The position numbers and the translations under genes are program-made. This document shows positions 7,232 to 15,446 of a stretch of DNA of 64,000 nt, in pieces. Location of the stretch: assembly GCA_900314495.1 (NCBI GenBank), contig OMVJ01000003.1, positions 55,636 through 119,635 on the forward strand, given 5' to 3'. Every line of letters starts with the position of its first letter. Position 1 is the stretch's first letter. The notes beneath the pieces were generated by a model. The model was not told the origin of the DNA. It saw only the letters and a program-made list of their open reading frames with translations, and ran no database searches. Source of the DNA: an uncultured Olsenella sp. GTDB taxonomy: Bacteria; Actinomycetota; Coriobacteriia; Coriobacteriales; Atopobiaceae.

Positions 7232-7999
7232 TTACTTCTTGGCCTTGCCCTGGTTGGCGACGGCCTCGATCTTCTTGGCAATGGTCTCCGGGTCGCCGAT
7301 GTAGCGCTTCTCGACGATGTTCCAGTCCTTGTCGAACTTGTAGTAGCAAGGAACGCCGGTGGGGATGTTGACCTTCAGGATCTCCTCCGGGGTGAGGTGC
7401 TCAAGCTGCATGACGAGCGCGCGCAGGCTGTTGCCGTGTGCGGCAATGAGGACGCGCTTGCCAGACTCGAGCTGCGGCTTGATGGTCTCCTCAAAGTACG
7501 GCCAAGCGCGAGCGATGGTGTCCTTCAGGCACTCGGTGTAGGGGAGGTCCTCAGCGGGGACGTCGCGGAACTGCTCCTGGACGTGCGGGTCGCGCTCGTC
7601 ACCGGGCTTGAGGGCGGGCGGCTGGACGTCGAAGGAACGACGCCAGATGAGGACCTGCTCCTCGCCGTGCTCGGCGGCGGCGTCGGCCTTGTTCAGGCCC
7701 TGCAGGGCGCCGTAGTGACGCTCGTTCAGGCGCCAGGTCTTGTAGACGGGCAGCCACGCGCGGTCCATCTGGTCAAGGACGATGTTCAGGGTGTGGATGG
7801 CGCGCTTCAGCATGGAGGTGTAGCAGATGTCGAAGTCAAAGCCCTGCTCCTTGAGGGCCTTGCCGCCTGCTGCGGCCTCGGCGCGTCCGGTGTCGGTGAG
7901 GTCGACATCGGTCCAACCGGTGAAGAGGTTCTTGAGGTTCCACTCGGACTCACCGTGACGGACGATGACGAGGTGCATGTACTGATCTTCGTTGGCCAT
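7232..7999 (-). CDS. gpmA: 2,3-bisphosphoglycerate-dependent phosphoglycerate mutase
   Basis: A 255-aa histidine-phosphatase-fold enzyme of glycolysis. The phosphorylated His15 lies in LVIVRHGESEWN. The GpmA-specific blocks FTGWTDVDLTDTG, SMLKRAIHTL, WRLNERHYGALQGLNK and the second catalytic His (IAAHGNSLRALV) are all present. It interconverts 3- and 2-phosphoglycerate. The start at 7999 is set by the conserved MANEDQYMHLVIVRHG opening and a GGGAG ribosome site; the frame stays open further upstream without homology. A terminator follows. Confidence 0.97.
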   Translation of the reverse strand: MANEDQYMHLVIVRHGESEWNLKNLFTGWTDVDLTDTGRAEAAAGGKALKEQGFDFDICYTSMLKRAIHTLNIVLDQMDRAWLPVYKTWRLNERHYGALQGLNKADAAAEHGEEQVLIWRRSFDVQPPALKPGDERDPHVQEQFRDVPAEDLPYTECLKDTIARAWPYFEETIKPQLESGKRVLIAAHGNSLRALVMQLEHLTPEEILKVNIPTGVPCYYKFDKDWNIVEKRYIGDPETIAKKIEAVANQGKAKK

Positions 8000-8205
8000 T
8001 GGAGGTCTCCCTTTCTCGGTAACCGAACTCCGAACTCCATACCTATATTTTAGGCGCAATCTCGGCTGTTCGTATACCTTGTGCCGCGTACGGTAAGAAA
8101 TTCTTGGGTATAGTTGAGCTTGGCTAACAGTTCTCACCAGGTTCTTGTTAAGTTCGCGCAAGGGCAGCATAAGGCTCGTTACGCACAAGCTGAAAGGAGG
8201 CTCCC

Positions 8206-8424
8206 ATGAGCCCCATCGATATAGTCATTGTCGTCGCCGTCGTTGCCGTGCTGGCACTCTGCATTCGGTCTTTCACCAAGGGCAAGGGGGAGTGCGCGGA
8301 TTGCACGGCGGAGGGCTGCTCGGCTCGCAACCGCGCGGAGGGAAGGTGCGTTGCCGCGGAGGACATGCTGCAGCGCGTGGACAAGGCGCTCGCGGAATCC
8401 CAGCAGGCCCAAACCAGGAACTAG
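8206..8424 (+). CDS. Small cysteine-rich membrane protein (FeoB-associated-like)
   Basis: A 72-aa protein with one N-terminal membrane helix (residues 3-22) followed by a short cytoplasmic part with four Cys (GECADCTAEGCSARNRAEGRC). This layout matches the small FeoB-associated Cys-rich membrane family, thought to take part in metal handling, although no feoB is nearby. The ribosome site is perfect (AAGGAGG). It stands alone between gpmA (divergent) and glnA. Confidence 0.65.
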   Translation: MSPIDIVIVVAVVAVLALCIRSFTKGKGECADCTAEGCSARNRAEGRCVAAEDMLQRVDKALAESQQAQTRN

Positions 8425-8482
8425 CATTTGGCCTTACGCCGCCAACACCTTACCGCTCAGGTTGTGAAAAAACATAAAAACT

Positions 8483-8552
8483 GAAATCACTCTATCACCG
8501 CGACCTTTGTAGGGTTGTGTTTCAGTACAAAAACATGAAACGTGCTGGTAAC
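8483..8552 (+). promoter_or_regulatory. GlnR-like boxes upstream of glnA
   Basis: GAAAC (8537-8541), six bases, GTAAC (8548-8552) matches the alternating GAAAC/GTNAC half-sites with 6-bp gaps of actinobacterial GlnR operators. A weaker pair, GAAAT (8483-8487), six bases, ATCAC (8494-8498), lies upstream. A GlnR-like regulator is encoded at 14580. Confidence 0.45.
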
Positions 8553-8613
8553 AAGGGTATGAGAAAGTGACTGAGCTTTGTTTTCATCCTACGTGACGGT
8601 AAGAGGAGCACGT

Positions 8614-9948
8614 ATGAGCGCAGATATGAACGTGGATTTCGTACTACGCACGGTCGAGAAGCGCGACATCCGCTTCGTCCGGCTGTGGTTCACGGACATT
8701 CAGGGCAACCTCAAGTCGTTCTCGGTCTCTCCGGAGGAGCTCGAGGAGGCATTTGAGGAGGGCATCGGCTTCGATGGGTCCGCGGTCGATGGCTTTGCCC
8801 CGGCGGAAGAGTCCGACATGCTGGCGTTCCCAGATGCGGAGACGTTCCAGATCCTGCCGTGGCGCCCCAGCAACTCGGGCGTGGCGCGCATCTTCTGCGA
8901 CCTGAGGACCCCTTCCGGGGAGCCCTTTGACGGCGACCCTCGCGGTTGCCTGAACCGCGTCTTCCAGGCGGCGGACGAGAAGGGCTTCGTGCCCAACGTC
9001 GGCCCCAAGATCGAGTACTTCTACTTCGCGGGCGAGGGCCCGGAGCCCGTGACGGTGGACGACGCCAGCTACTTTGACCTGACGCCGTATGACTCCGCGC
9101 GCGACCTGCGCCGTTCCACCACGCTCACGCTCGAGAAGATGTCCATTCCCGTGCAGTACTCCTACCATGCCAACGGGCCTTCCCAGAACGGCATAGAGCT
9201 GCGCTACGCGGAGGCCGTGAGCGCCGCGGACGCCATCATGACCGCCCGCCTGGTCATCAAGCAGGAGGCCAACGAGAACAACCTCTTTGCCTCCTTCATG
9301 CCCAAGCCCATCTCCGGCCAGTCCGGATCCGCCATGTTCCTGTACCAGTCGCTCTTCGACCACGACGGCGAGAACCTCTTCTGGGGCGAGAACTCCTTCC
9401 ACATGTCCGACCTGGCGTGTCACTACATTGCCGGCATCCTGAAGTACGCACCCGAGTACACGCTGGTCACCAACCCCACGGTCAACTCCTACAAGCGCCT
9501 GCAGCCCAACGGCGAGGTGCCCATCTATGCCACGTGGGGCCGCCGCAACCGCTCTGCCCTGGTGCGCATTCCCACGCACAAGCCGGGCAAGCATGCCTCT
9601 GCGCGCATTGAGCTCAGGAACCCCGACCCCACGACCAACCCCTACCTGGCGCTTGCCGTCACCATTGCCGCCGGCCTCAAGGGCATAGAGGACGAGCTTC
9701 CCCTGCCGCAGGAGTACACCAACGGCGGGTTGGACGTGCGGGAGAAGGACGCCCGCAATGCCGGCCTCGTGCGGCTTCCGCGCGACTTGGGCGAGGCCAT
9801 CGAGGCCTTCGAGGAGTCCGACTTCATGCGCCAGACCCTTGGCGACCACATTTGCGACTTCTTGATCGAGAACAAGCGTCGCGAGTGGTCAGACTACTGC
9901 ACCACCGTCACCGACTGGGAGAAGCGCCACTACTACGCCGGCTTCTAG
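8614..9948 (+). CDS. glnA: Glutamine synthetase type I-alpha
   Basis: A 444-aa dodecamer-forming enzyme making glutamine from glutamate, ammonia and ATP. Visible signatures include GFDGSAVDGF, FMPKPISGQSGSAMF (ATP-binding), the metal/substrate block NPTVNSYKRL, and NPDPTTNPYLALA. The C-terminal region lacks the NLYDLPPEE-type adenylylation site and the length is short, so this is the alpha subtype, not regulated by adenylylation. The start is the ATG at 8614 after AGAGGAG; the frame is open 36 bases further upstream. GlnR-like boxes lie upstream. A second, unrelated-type synthetase (GSIII) occurs at 35600. Confidence 0.96.
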   Translation: MSADMNVDFVLRTVEKRDIRFVRLWFTDIQGNLKSFSVSPEELEEAFEEGIGFDGSAVDGFAPAEESDMLAFPDAETFQILPWRPSNSGVARIFCDLRTPSGEPFDGDPRGCLNRVFQAADEKGFVPNVGPKIEYFYFAGEGPEPVTVDDASYFDLTPYDSARDLRRSTTLTLEKMSIPVQYSYHANGPSQNGIELRYAEAVSAADAIMTARLVIKQEANENNLFASFMPKPISGQSGSAMFLYQSLFDHDGENLFWGENSFHMSDLACHYIAGILKYAPEYTLVTNPTVNSYKRLQPNGEVPIYATWGRRNRSALVRIPTHKPGKHASARIELRNPDPTTNPYLALAVTIAAGLKGIEDELPLPQEYTNGGLDVREKDARNAGLVRLPRDLGEAIEAFEESDFMRQTLGDHICDFLIENKRREWSDYCTTVTDWEKRHYYAGF

Positions 9949-10007
9949 TGCGCATGGCGGCCCGGGCCGTACATAAGAGTTGCGCGCAATATAGCGTCTG
10001 TGTTACC

Positions 10008-10031
10008 GATGCGGCCCTGAGGGGCCGCATC
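10008..10031 (+). terminator. Hairpin after glnA
   Basis: GATGCGGCCC (10008-10017) and GGGCCGCATC (10022-10031) form a perfect 10-bp stem with a 4-base loop. No clear T-run follows, so efficiency is uncertain. Confidence 0.45.
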
Positions 10032-10112
10032 ATTCGCAAGTGGCCGAAACTTGCCACATTCGCCCCTTCGCCACCTGGCGGTGGCGGGGGCACATGGGAA
10101 GGGAAGGAAAAG

Positions 10113-10958
10113 ATGAAGAGCATCAAGAAACTCGGCGGCTTCGCCTGCGTGGCGGCCCTCGCCCTGACCTTGTTGGGTTGCGGCGGCACCACCTCTACCA
10201 CGACCTCCGGGTCCAGCGCGGGCTCCGCGGCGGCGGGCTCTGGCAGCGAGTCCGCCTACACCCTTGTGGAGGACGGCAAGCTCATCGGCGTGTCCGACAT
10301 GGCGTACCCGCCCCTGGAGTCCATTCCGGAGGGTCAGTCCGACCCCGAGGGCTTCGAGATTGACCTCATGGACGCGGTTGCCCAGAAGCTGGGCCTGCAG
10401 ATGGAGTGGCTGCCCGCCACCAAGTTCGACACCATCATCCCCCTCATCAAGCAGGGCGGCAAGGCGGACGTGGGCGTCTCGGCCTTCACCATCACCGACG
10501 AGCGCAAGGAGGAGATTGACTTCTCCGATTCGTACCTGGACTCCAACCAGGGCCTGGTGACCAAGGCGGACGCCACCGACACCACGGAGGAGGCGCTCAA
10601 CGTGGCCGGCAAGAAGATTGCCTGCCAGTCCGGCACCACCGGTGAGGCCTGGATTCAGGAGAACCTGCCCAACGCCGAGGTCGTGCCTCTGGACGACGCC
10701 ATCCAGGCCATGACGGGCGTGCAGACCGGCCTGTACGACGCCTGCGTGGCGGATCTGCCCGTGGTGAGCTACCTGTGCACCCAGTCCTACACGGATTGCA
10801 AGGTTGCCATGGAGATCCCCACCGGCGAGCAGTACGGCATCGTGGTCTCCAAGGACAACGCCAAGCTCACGGAGGACATCAACAAGGCACTGGCGGAGCT
10901 GCAGGAGGACGGCACCCTTGCCAGCCTGGAGGAGAAGTGGTTCGGCTCCGAGCTGTAA
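10113..10958 (+). CDS. Amino-acid ABC transporter substrate-binding lipoprotein (family 3)
   Basis: A 281-aa protein with a Sec signal and lipobox LLGC (mature Cys about residue 23), a Ser/Gly-rich linker (about 25-45), then a bilobed SBP_bac_3 domain. That domain includes GFEIDLMDAVAQKLG, FDTIIPLIKQGGKADVGVS and DERKEEIDFSDSYL, typical of polar amino-acid binders. It is anchored outside the membrane and delivers substrate to a permease. It is a close paralogue of the next gene; both share GEQYGI.VSKDN and a KWFGS end. The permease and ATPase genes follow, so one transporter may use two receptors. Confidence 0.92.
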   Translation: MKSIKKLGGFACVAALALTLLGCGGTTSTTTSGSSAGSAAAGSGSESAYTLVEDGKLIGVSDMAYPPLESIPEGQSDPEGFEIDLMDAVAQKLGLQMEWLPATKFDTIIPLIKQGGKADVGVSAFTITDERKEEIDFSDSYLDSNQGLVTKADATDTTEEALNVAGKKIACQSGTTGEAWIQENLPNAEVVPLDDAIQAMTGVQTGLYDACVADLPVVSYLCTQSYTDCKVAMEIPTGEQYGIVVSKDNAKLTEDINKALAELQEDGTLASLEEKWFGSEL

Positions 10959-11032
10959 CCGTCTGGTGGGTCTCTCTGCATTTGCACCAAGTCGCAAGCT
11001 GGCTGTAAGTGCAATGCAATTTAGGGTATCCT

Positions 11033-11062
11033 TGGCCCATCTACTTTGATGGGCCATTTCTT
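11033..11062 (+). terminator. Terminator between the two binding-protein genes
   Basis: TGGCCCATC (11033-11041) pairs with GATGGGCCA (11048-11056), followed by TTTCTTT. Confidence 0.75.
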
Positions 11063-11080
11063 TAGGGAAGGGGAAATCCC

Positions 11081-11944
11081 ATGTCCGTGAACATCAACAG
11101 AAGGACGTTCCTCACCGGTACGGCTGCCGCTGCCGCCTCCTTTGCGCTTGCCGCCTGCGGTGGCTCCAACACCAGCTCCAGCGCCGCTGGCTCCTCTGCC
11201 GGCTCTGCCTCCGAAGCCGGCTCCTCCGCTCAGGCCTCCTACAAGCTGGTCACCCCGGGCAAGTTGACCATTGCCGCAGAGCTTGGCTTCGCTCCGTTCG
11301 AGTACATTGACGAGGGCTCCACCGATCCCGTCGGCTTCGACGTTGACCTCATCAAGGCCGTCGCCCAGAAGATGGGCCTGGAGGCAGAGTACCTGCCCAA
11401 CCAGGCGTTCGACACCCTGGTGCCCCTCATCAAGCAGGGCGGCAAGGCGGACGTGGCCATTGCCGGCATCACCATCACGGACGACCGCAAGGAGGAGGTC
11501 GACTTCACCGACCCCTACCTGGACTCCAACCAGGGCCTCATCGTGAAGGCGGACAGCGCGGAGACGCAGGAGTCCCTCAACGACGCCTCCAAGAAGGTGG
11601 CCTGCCAGGCTGGCACCACGGGCGAGGAGTGGATCAAGGAGAACATCCCCGACTGCACCGTCGTGCCCCTTGCAGACGTCACCGCGTCCCTTGAGGGCGT
11701 CACCACTGGCCTGTACGATGCCTTCGTCATCGACCTGCCCGTTGCCAGCAACATGATCTCCCAGTCCTTCAAGGACCTCAAGGTTGCTCTGGAGATCCCG
11801 ACGGGCGAGCAATACGGCATCATCGTCTCCAAGGACAACCCGGAGCTCACCAAGGCCCTCAACGAGGCCCTTGCCGCCGTCAAGGAGGATGGCACCCAGG
11901 ACGAGATCGAGACCAAGTGGTTCGGCAGCGTCATCTCCCAGTAG
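11081..11944 (+). CDS. Amino-acid ABC transporter substrate-binding lipoprotein (second paralogue)
   Basis: A 287-aa protein whose leader carries a twin-arginine-like motif (NRRTFLTG) and a lipobox LAAC, then a Ser/Ala/Gly linker and an SBP_bac_3 domain (GFDVDLIKAVAQKMG, FDTLVPLIKQGGKADVAIAG). It is strikingly similar to the preceding lipoprotein, indicating tandem duplication, but uses a different export signal type. It is followed by a terminator and then by the permease gene. Substrate is most likely a polar amino acid, perhaps glutamine or glutamate given the nitrogen context (inference). Confidence 0.92.
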   Translation: MSVNINRRTFLTGTAAAAASFALAACGGSNTSSSAAGSSAGSASEAGSSAQASYKLVTPGKLTIAAELGFAPFEYIDEGSTDPVGFDVDLIKAVAQKMGLEAEYLPNQAFDTLVPLIKQGGKADVAIAGITITDDRKEEVDFTDPYLDSNQGLIVKADSAETQESLNDASKKVACQAGTTGEEWIKENIPDCTVVPLADVTASLEGVTTGLYDAFVIDLPVASNMISQSFKDLKVALEIPTGEQYGIIVSKDNPELTKALNEALAAVKEDGTQDEIETKWFGSVISQ

Positions 11945-12008
11945 GGAATGCCTGGCGGGGTTGTGCCTTCCACGTGGCGCTAACCTAAACTTTGTGTAAC
12001 AAGAATGC

Positions 12009-12047
12009 GCGGGGAGTCACCATTCGGCGGCTCCCCGCTTACTCTTT
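12009..12047 (+). terminator. Terminator after the second binding-protein gene
   Basis: GCGGGGAG (12009-12016) pairs with CTCCCCGC (12031-12038), followed by TTACTCTTT. Readthrough would give the common excess of receptor over permease. Confidence 0.75.
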
Positions 12048-12096
12048 ACCACGTTTTCATTGACTTTGAATCCAGAGTCACAAAGGGAGTGACCCC

Positions 12097-13536
12097 ATGA
12101 GCATGAAGAAGAACAGAAGAGCAGGCGGCTTGCCCTTGTTGCTTGCCGTGTTGATGCTCGCCATGGCTGCGGTCTTCTCCGCTGCGCCAACCGCGGCGCA
12201 GGCCATGACCACCAACAAGGCAACCGCCCGCCCCAACGAGGACGGCGGTAGCGGCGTCATCGGCGGCATCGAGACGCGCCTCACGTGGGAGGGAACGGTC
12301 GAGGACGGGGAAGAGGTGAGCTCCGTCACGCTGCAGTTGCCCGATGGTGCCACGTTTGACGACTCCACCACCCGCGTGACCGTTCTGGAGGGTCTGAGCC
12401 GCCAGAGCATAGAGAGCACGGTCACTCCCAACGGCGAGAGCATAACCATCGACTTTGCAACGCCCGTTCCCGCGGGTTCCCTGCTGCGGCTGGAGATTTC
12501 CAACATGGCCTTCCCCAGCGAGGGCGGCGACTATGTGGTCACCGGCACCTACACCACGGCGGAGGGGGAGCAGCAGCTGCAGGACTCCCCGGACATAGAG
12601 GTCATTGCCAACACGCCGCTGCAGGCTGCCGTCATCTGGCTTGACAACCAGGATTGGGTTGCCGCGTGGAACTCCAACCCCTTCTTGGGCATGTTCTTCA
12701 AGCCTCAGATCATGCTGACGTCCTTCGCCTCGCTGGCGCCGGGCTGGCTGCTCTGCCTGGGCATCGTGGTGGCATCCTATCCCTTCGCCATCCTCCTGGG
12801 CCTGATCTTCGCCATCATGAAGATCTCTCACCTCAGGGTGGTGCGCGCCATCGCCATCATCTACATCAACATCCTGCGTGGCACCCCGCTCTTCCTGCAG
12901 ATCTACGTCATGTTCTTCGGCCTGCCCATGCTCAACATCAACATCAACAACAACCTGCTGGGCATCATCGTCATGGCCGTCAACTCCTCCGCCTACCTGG
13001 CCGAGATCTTCCGTGCCGGCATCGAGTCCATTCCGCAGGGTCAGTACGAGGCCGCCGCGTCGCTGGGCATGGGCCGCATGATGACCATGACCACCATCAT
13101 CCTGCCCCAGACCGTCCGCCGCGTCATTCCCACCGTCACCAGCGACTTCATCACCGCCTTCAAGGACACCTCGCTGCTTTCCTCCGTGGGCGTCATGGAG
13201 CTCATGATGTTCTCCAAGAACCTCACTACGGTCACGGGCAACATCACCCCGTATATGACGGCTGCCATCTTCTACCTCATCGTCACGCTGCCGCTGATCA
13301 AGATCGTCGGCATCGTGGAGAAGAACCTCGCCCGCTCCGAGCGGGGCGGCGGCCCGCGCCCCAAGGCGAAGGCCGGTGCTGGCGTGTCCTCCGCGGACGA
13401 GTCTGTTGCCGAGGCGGAGCTCAAGAGCGCTACCCTGTTCCAGTCCGACAGTGACTCCGAGGCAGGTGCGCTTGCGGGCATGCTCGCCCCCTTCCGTACC
13501 GCTAGCTCGTTTGGAGGTGCCAGCAATGGCCGCTAA
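12097..13536 (+). CDS. Amino-acid ABC permease with an added exported N-terminal domain
   Basis: A 479-aa protein, about twice the usual HisM-type permease length. Residues 1-36 look like a cleavable signal (ending AAPTAAQA). Residues about 40-185 form a beta-rich extracytoplasmic region ([28 protein letters not shown]). Residues about 205-420 are the His/Glu/Gln permease domain with [12 protein letters not shown] and the EAA loop [12 protein letters not shown] low-complexity charged tail completes it. The last 11 bases overlap the ATPase gene, so the two are co-expressed. The ectodomain could dock binding proteins or scan ligand, but that is not shown. Confidence 0.88.
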   Translation: MSMKKNRRAGGLPLLLAVLMLAMAAVFSAAPTAAQAMTTNKATARPNEDGGSGVIGGIETRLTWEGTVEDGEEVSSVTLQLPDGATFDDSTTRVTVLEGLSRQSIESTVTPNGESITIDFATPVPAGSLLRLEISNMAFPSEGGDYVVTGTYTTAEGEQQLQDSPDIEVIANTPLQAAVIWLDNQDWVAAWNSNPFLGMFFKPQIMLTSFASLAPGWLLCLGIVVASYPFAILLGLIFAIMKISHLRVVRAIAIIYINILRGTPLFLQIYVMFFGLPMLNININNNLLGIIVMAVNSSAYLAEIFRAGIESIPQGQYEAAASLGMGRMMTMTTIILPQTVRRVIPTVTSDFITAFKDTSLLSSVGVMELMMFSKNLTTVTGNITPYMTAAIFYLIVTLPLIKIVGIVEKNLARSERGGGPRPKAKAGAGVSSADESVAEAELKSATLFQSDSDSEAGALAGMLAPFRTASSFGGASNGR

Positions 13537-14395
13537 GAAGCACCACGTTCCGCACGTGAAGGTGGAGGTGCCCCCCGCGCTCGATGCTGCGGAAGCGGCG
13601 CGCCAGGCATACGCAAACGACAAGGCGCTGACCCGCCACCACTTCGTGGAGGGCGAGCACCCCATCGTGCGCATCGAGCACCTGAACAAGACCTTCGACG
13701 GAGAGACCCAGGTCTTGAAGGACGTCAACCTGGACGTCTGGCCCGGCGAGGTCGTGGTTGTGCTCGGCCCCTCCGGCTCTGGCAAGTCAACCATGCTGCG
13801 CTGCATCAACCTGCTGGAGACGCCGACCGCTGGCCACATTCTCATCGAGGACAAGGAGATCACCGGCACCTCCAAGACGGACGTAAACAAGCTCCGCCAG
13901 AACCTGGGCATGGTCTTCCAGAGCTTCAACCTCTTCCCGCACCTGACTGCCAAGGGCAACGTGATGATCGGCCAGACCAAGGTGCTGAAGAAGTCCAAGG
14001 AGGAGGCCGAGAAGGAGGCACTCAAGCAGCTTGCGGCCGTCGGCCTGGAGGACCGCGCCGACTTCAAGCCCGCCCAGCTCTCCGGTGGCCAGCAGCAGCG
14101 CGTGGCCATTGCCCGCGCCGTTGCCATGCACCCGGACGTGCTGCTCTTCGACGAGCCCACCTCGGCGCTGGACCCGGAGCTCGTACGCGGCGTCCTGGAC
14201 GTCATGCGCGACCTTGCGGAGAACTCCGGCATGACCATGATCGTGGTCACGCACGAAATGGGCTTCGCACGCGAGGTTGCGGACCGCGTGGTCTTCATGG
14301 AGGGCGGCGTCGTGGTTGAGCAGGGCCTTCCGGAGGAGGTCTTCGACCATCCCCAGAACGAGCGCACGGCGGAGTTCCTGGGAAGCATCAAGTAG
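13526..14395 (+). CDS. Amino-acid ABC transporter ATP-binding protein (GlnQ type)
   Basis: A 289-aa cytoplasmic ATPase with Walker [11 protein letters not shown]-loop [11 protein letters not shown], signature LSGGQQQR, Walker [13 protein letters not shown] and the H-switch VVTHEMGFA, all of the polar-amino-acid subfamily. About 45 extra residues precede the usual start ([14 protein letters not shown] onward). The ATG at 13526 follows TTGGAGG inside the end of the permease gene. It powers the permease at 12097 and is followed by a terminator. Confidence 0.95.
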   Translation: MAAKKHHVPHVKVEVPPALDAAEAARQAYANDKALTRHHFVEGEHPIVRIEHLNKTFDGETQVLKDVNLDVWPGEVVVVLGPSGSGKSTMLRCINLLETPTAGHILIEDKEITGTSKTDVNKLRQNLGMVFQSFNLFPHLTAKGNVMIGQTKVLKKSKEEAEKEALKQLAAVGLEDRADFKPAQLSGGQQQRVAIARAVAMHPDVLLFDEPTSALDPELVRGVLDVMRDLAENSGMTMIVVTHEMGFAREVADRVVFMEGGVVVEQGLPEEVFDHPQNERTAEFLGSIK

Positions 14396-14434
14396 CCAGG
14401 GTGCTACAGTCCGTCAAGTTCTGCTTCATGTGTC

Positions 14435-14470
14435 GGGGGTCGCGCGCTTGCGCGGCCCCCTATTTGTGAA
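14435..14470 (+). terminator. Terminator of the permease-ATPase operon
   Basis: GGGGGTCGCGC pairs with GCGCGGCCCCC (14435-14460 overall), followed by TATTTGTG. Confidence 0.8.
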
Positions 14471-14579
14471 GGTTTCCATTATGCCGACACACTTGGTTCA
14501 TTCATCGATTTGCAAGGTATGCGCCAAAAAGGTTAATATAAGGGATGTGTGATGCTACAGAATTGGCTTGGGGGTAGGG

Positions 14580-15254
14580 ATGCACCACAAGAACATCCTT
14601 CTGATTTCTCGCTCTTCTCGTCACCATGAGCGTATGCGCGAGCTCTCTCACGCGCTGGACGTCTCCATCGCTCTGGCGACTCCCGATACCTTTCCGCAGG
14701 CCATCTCGTCCGGGCACGAGTTCGACCTTGTGATATTTGACTCCGCTGGCATAGACGAAGACACAATCAACGCTGTGGACTCCTACGTGGCGGAGAACAG
14801 CTTCATCCCCACCCTTGTCGTTCAGGACGAAGACAAGCTGTCCAGCCTCCGCATGCCCGTGCAGGGCAGGAACGACTTCATCCTCTCCAACGCCAGCGAG
14901 GCAGAGTTCGAGGTTCGCTGCTCGCTTCTGCTGTGGCCTGGCGAGGAGAGCGCCCCGGCAGACATTGTCACCGTTGACGACATGACGATCAACCTCGCCA
15001 CCTACCAGGTTTACATTGACGACAAGCCGGTTGACCTCACGCTGATGGAGTACTCGCTCCTGAGCTTCCTTGCCACCCATCCCTCGCGCGCCTATTCGCG
15101 TGAGACCCTCCTTCACCGCGTCTGGGGCTTCGAGTATTGCGGTGGCACCCGCACGGTGGACGTGCACATCCGTCGCGTGCGCTCCAAGGTGGGCCCGCAG
15201 GTGGCGGCCCACATCGTAACCGTCCGCGGCGTCGGCTACCTCTTCAAGCTGTAG
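14580..15254 (+). CDS. GlnR-like orphan OmpR-family regulator with degenerate receiver
   Basis: A 224-aa protein. The N-terminal 110 residues have a receiver-like fold, but the acidic pair after strand 1 is replaced (LLISRS) and the conserved Lys of KP is absent (DFILSNASEAE). One Asp remains at the phospho-acceptor position (VIFDSA). The C-terminal winged helix (about 130-224) has LTLMEYSLLSFLATHPSRAYSRETLL and VWGFEYCGGTRTVDVHIRRVRSKVG, very close to actinobacterial GlnR. No histidine kinase is adjacent. Together with GlnR-like boxes before glnA and the transport genes upstream, this suggests a nitrogen regulator working without phosphorylation. Confidence 0.8.
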   Translation: MHHKNILLISRSSRHHERMRELSHALDVSIALATPDTFPQAISSGHEFDLVIFDSAGIDEDTINAVDSYVAENSFIPTLVVQDEDKLSSLRMPVQGRNDFILSNASEAEFEVRCSLLLWPGEESAPADIVTVDDMTINLATYQVYIDDKPVDLTLMEYSLLSFLATHPSRAYSRETLLHRVWGFEYCGGTRTVDVHIRRVRSKVGPQVAAHIVTVRGVGYLFKL

Positions 15255-15299
15255 GGGCTCGTCGGTCGCTACCTGCGGTTTCAGGAACCTTAAACTGTT

Positions 15300-15334
15300 G
15301 TCCCCGCTCTGTGAAAGCGGGGACTTCTGTTTTT
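15300..15334 (+). terminator. Terminator of the GlnR-like gene
   Basis: GTCCCCGCT (15300-15308) pairs with AGCGGGGAC (15316-15324), followed by TTCTGTTTTT. Confidence 0.85.
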
Positions 15335-15446
15335 GCGGCCAAGTGCCGTTGGGTAGATTTGCTTGTGAAGCAACGAGCCGCCGGGCCCTGCGAGTGACGT
15401 TCGGCGAGCATGCAATATTCGTTCTGTCGCTAGAGGAGCTGAGATC

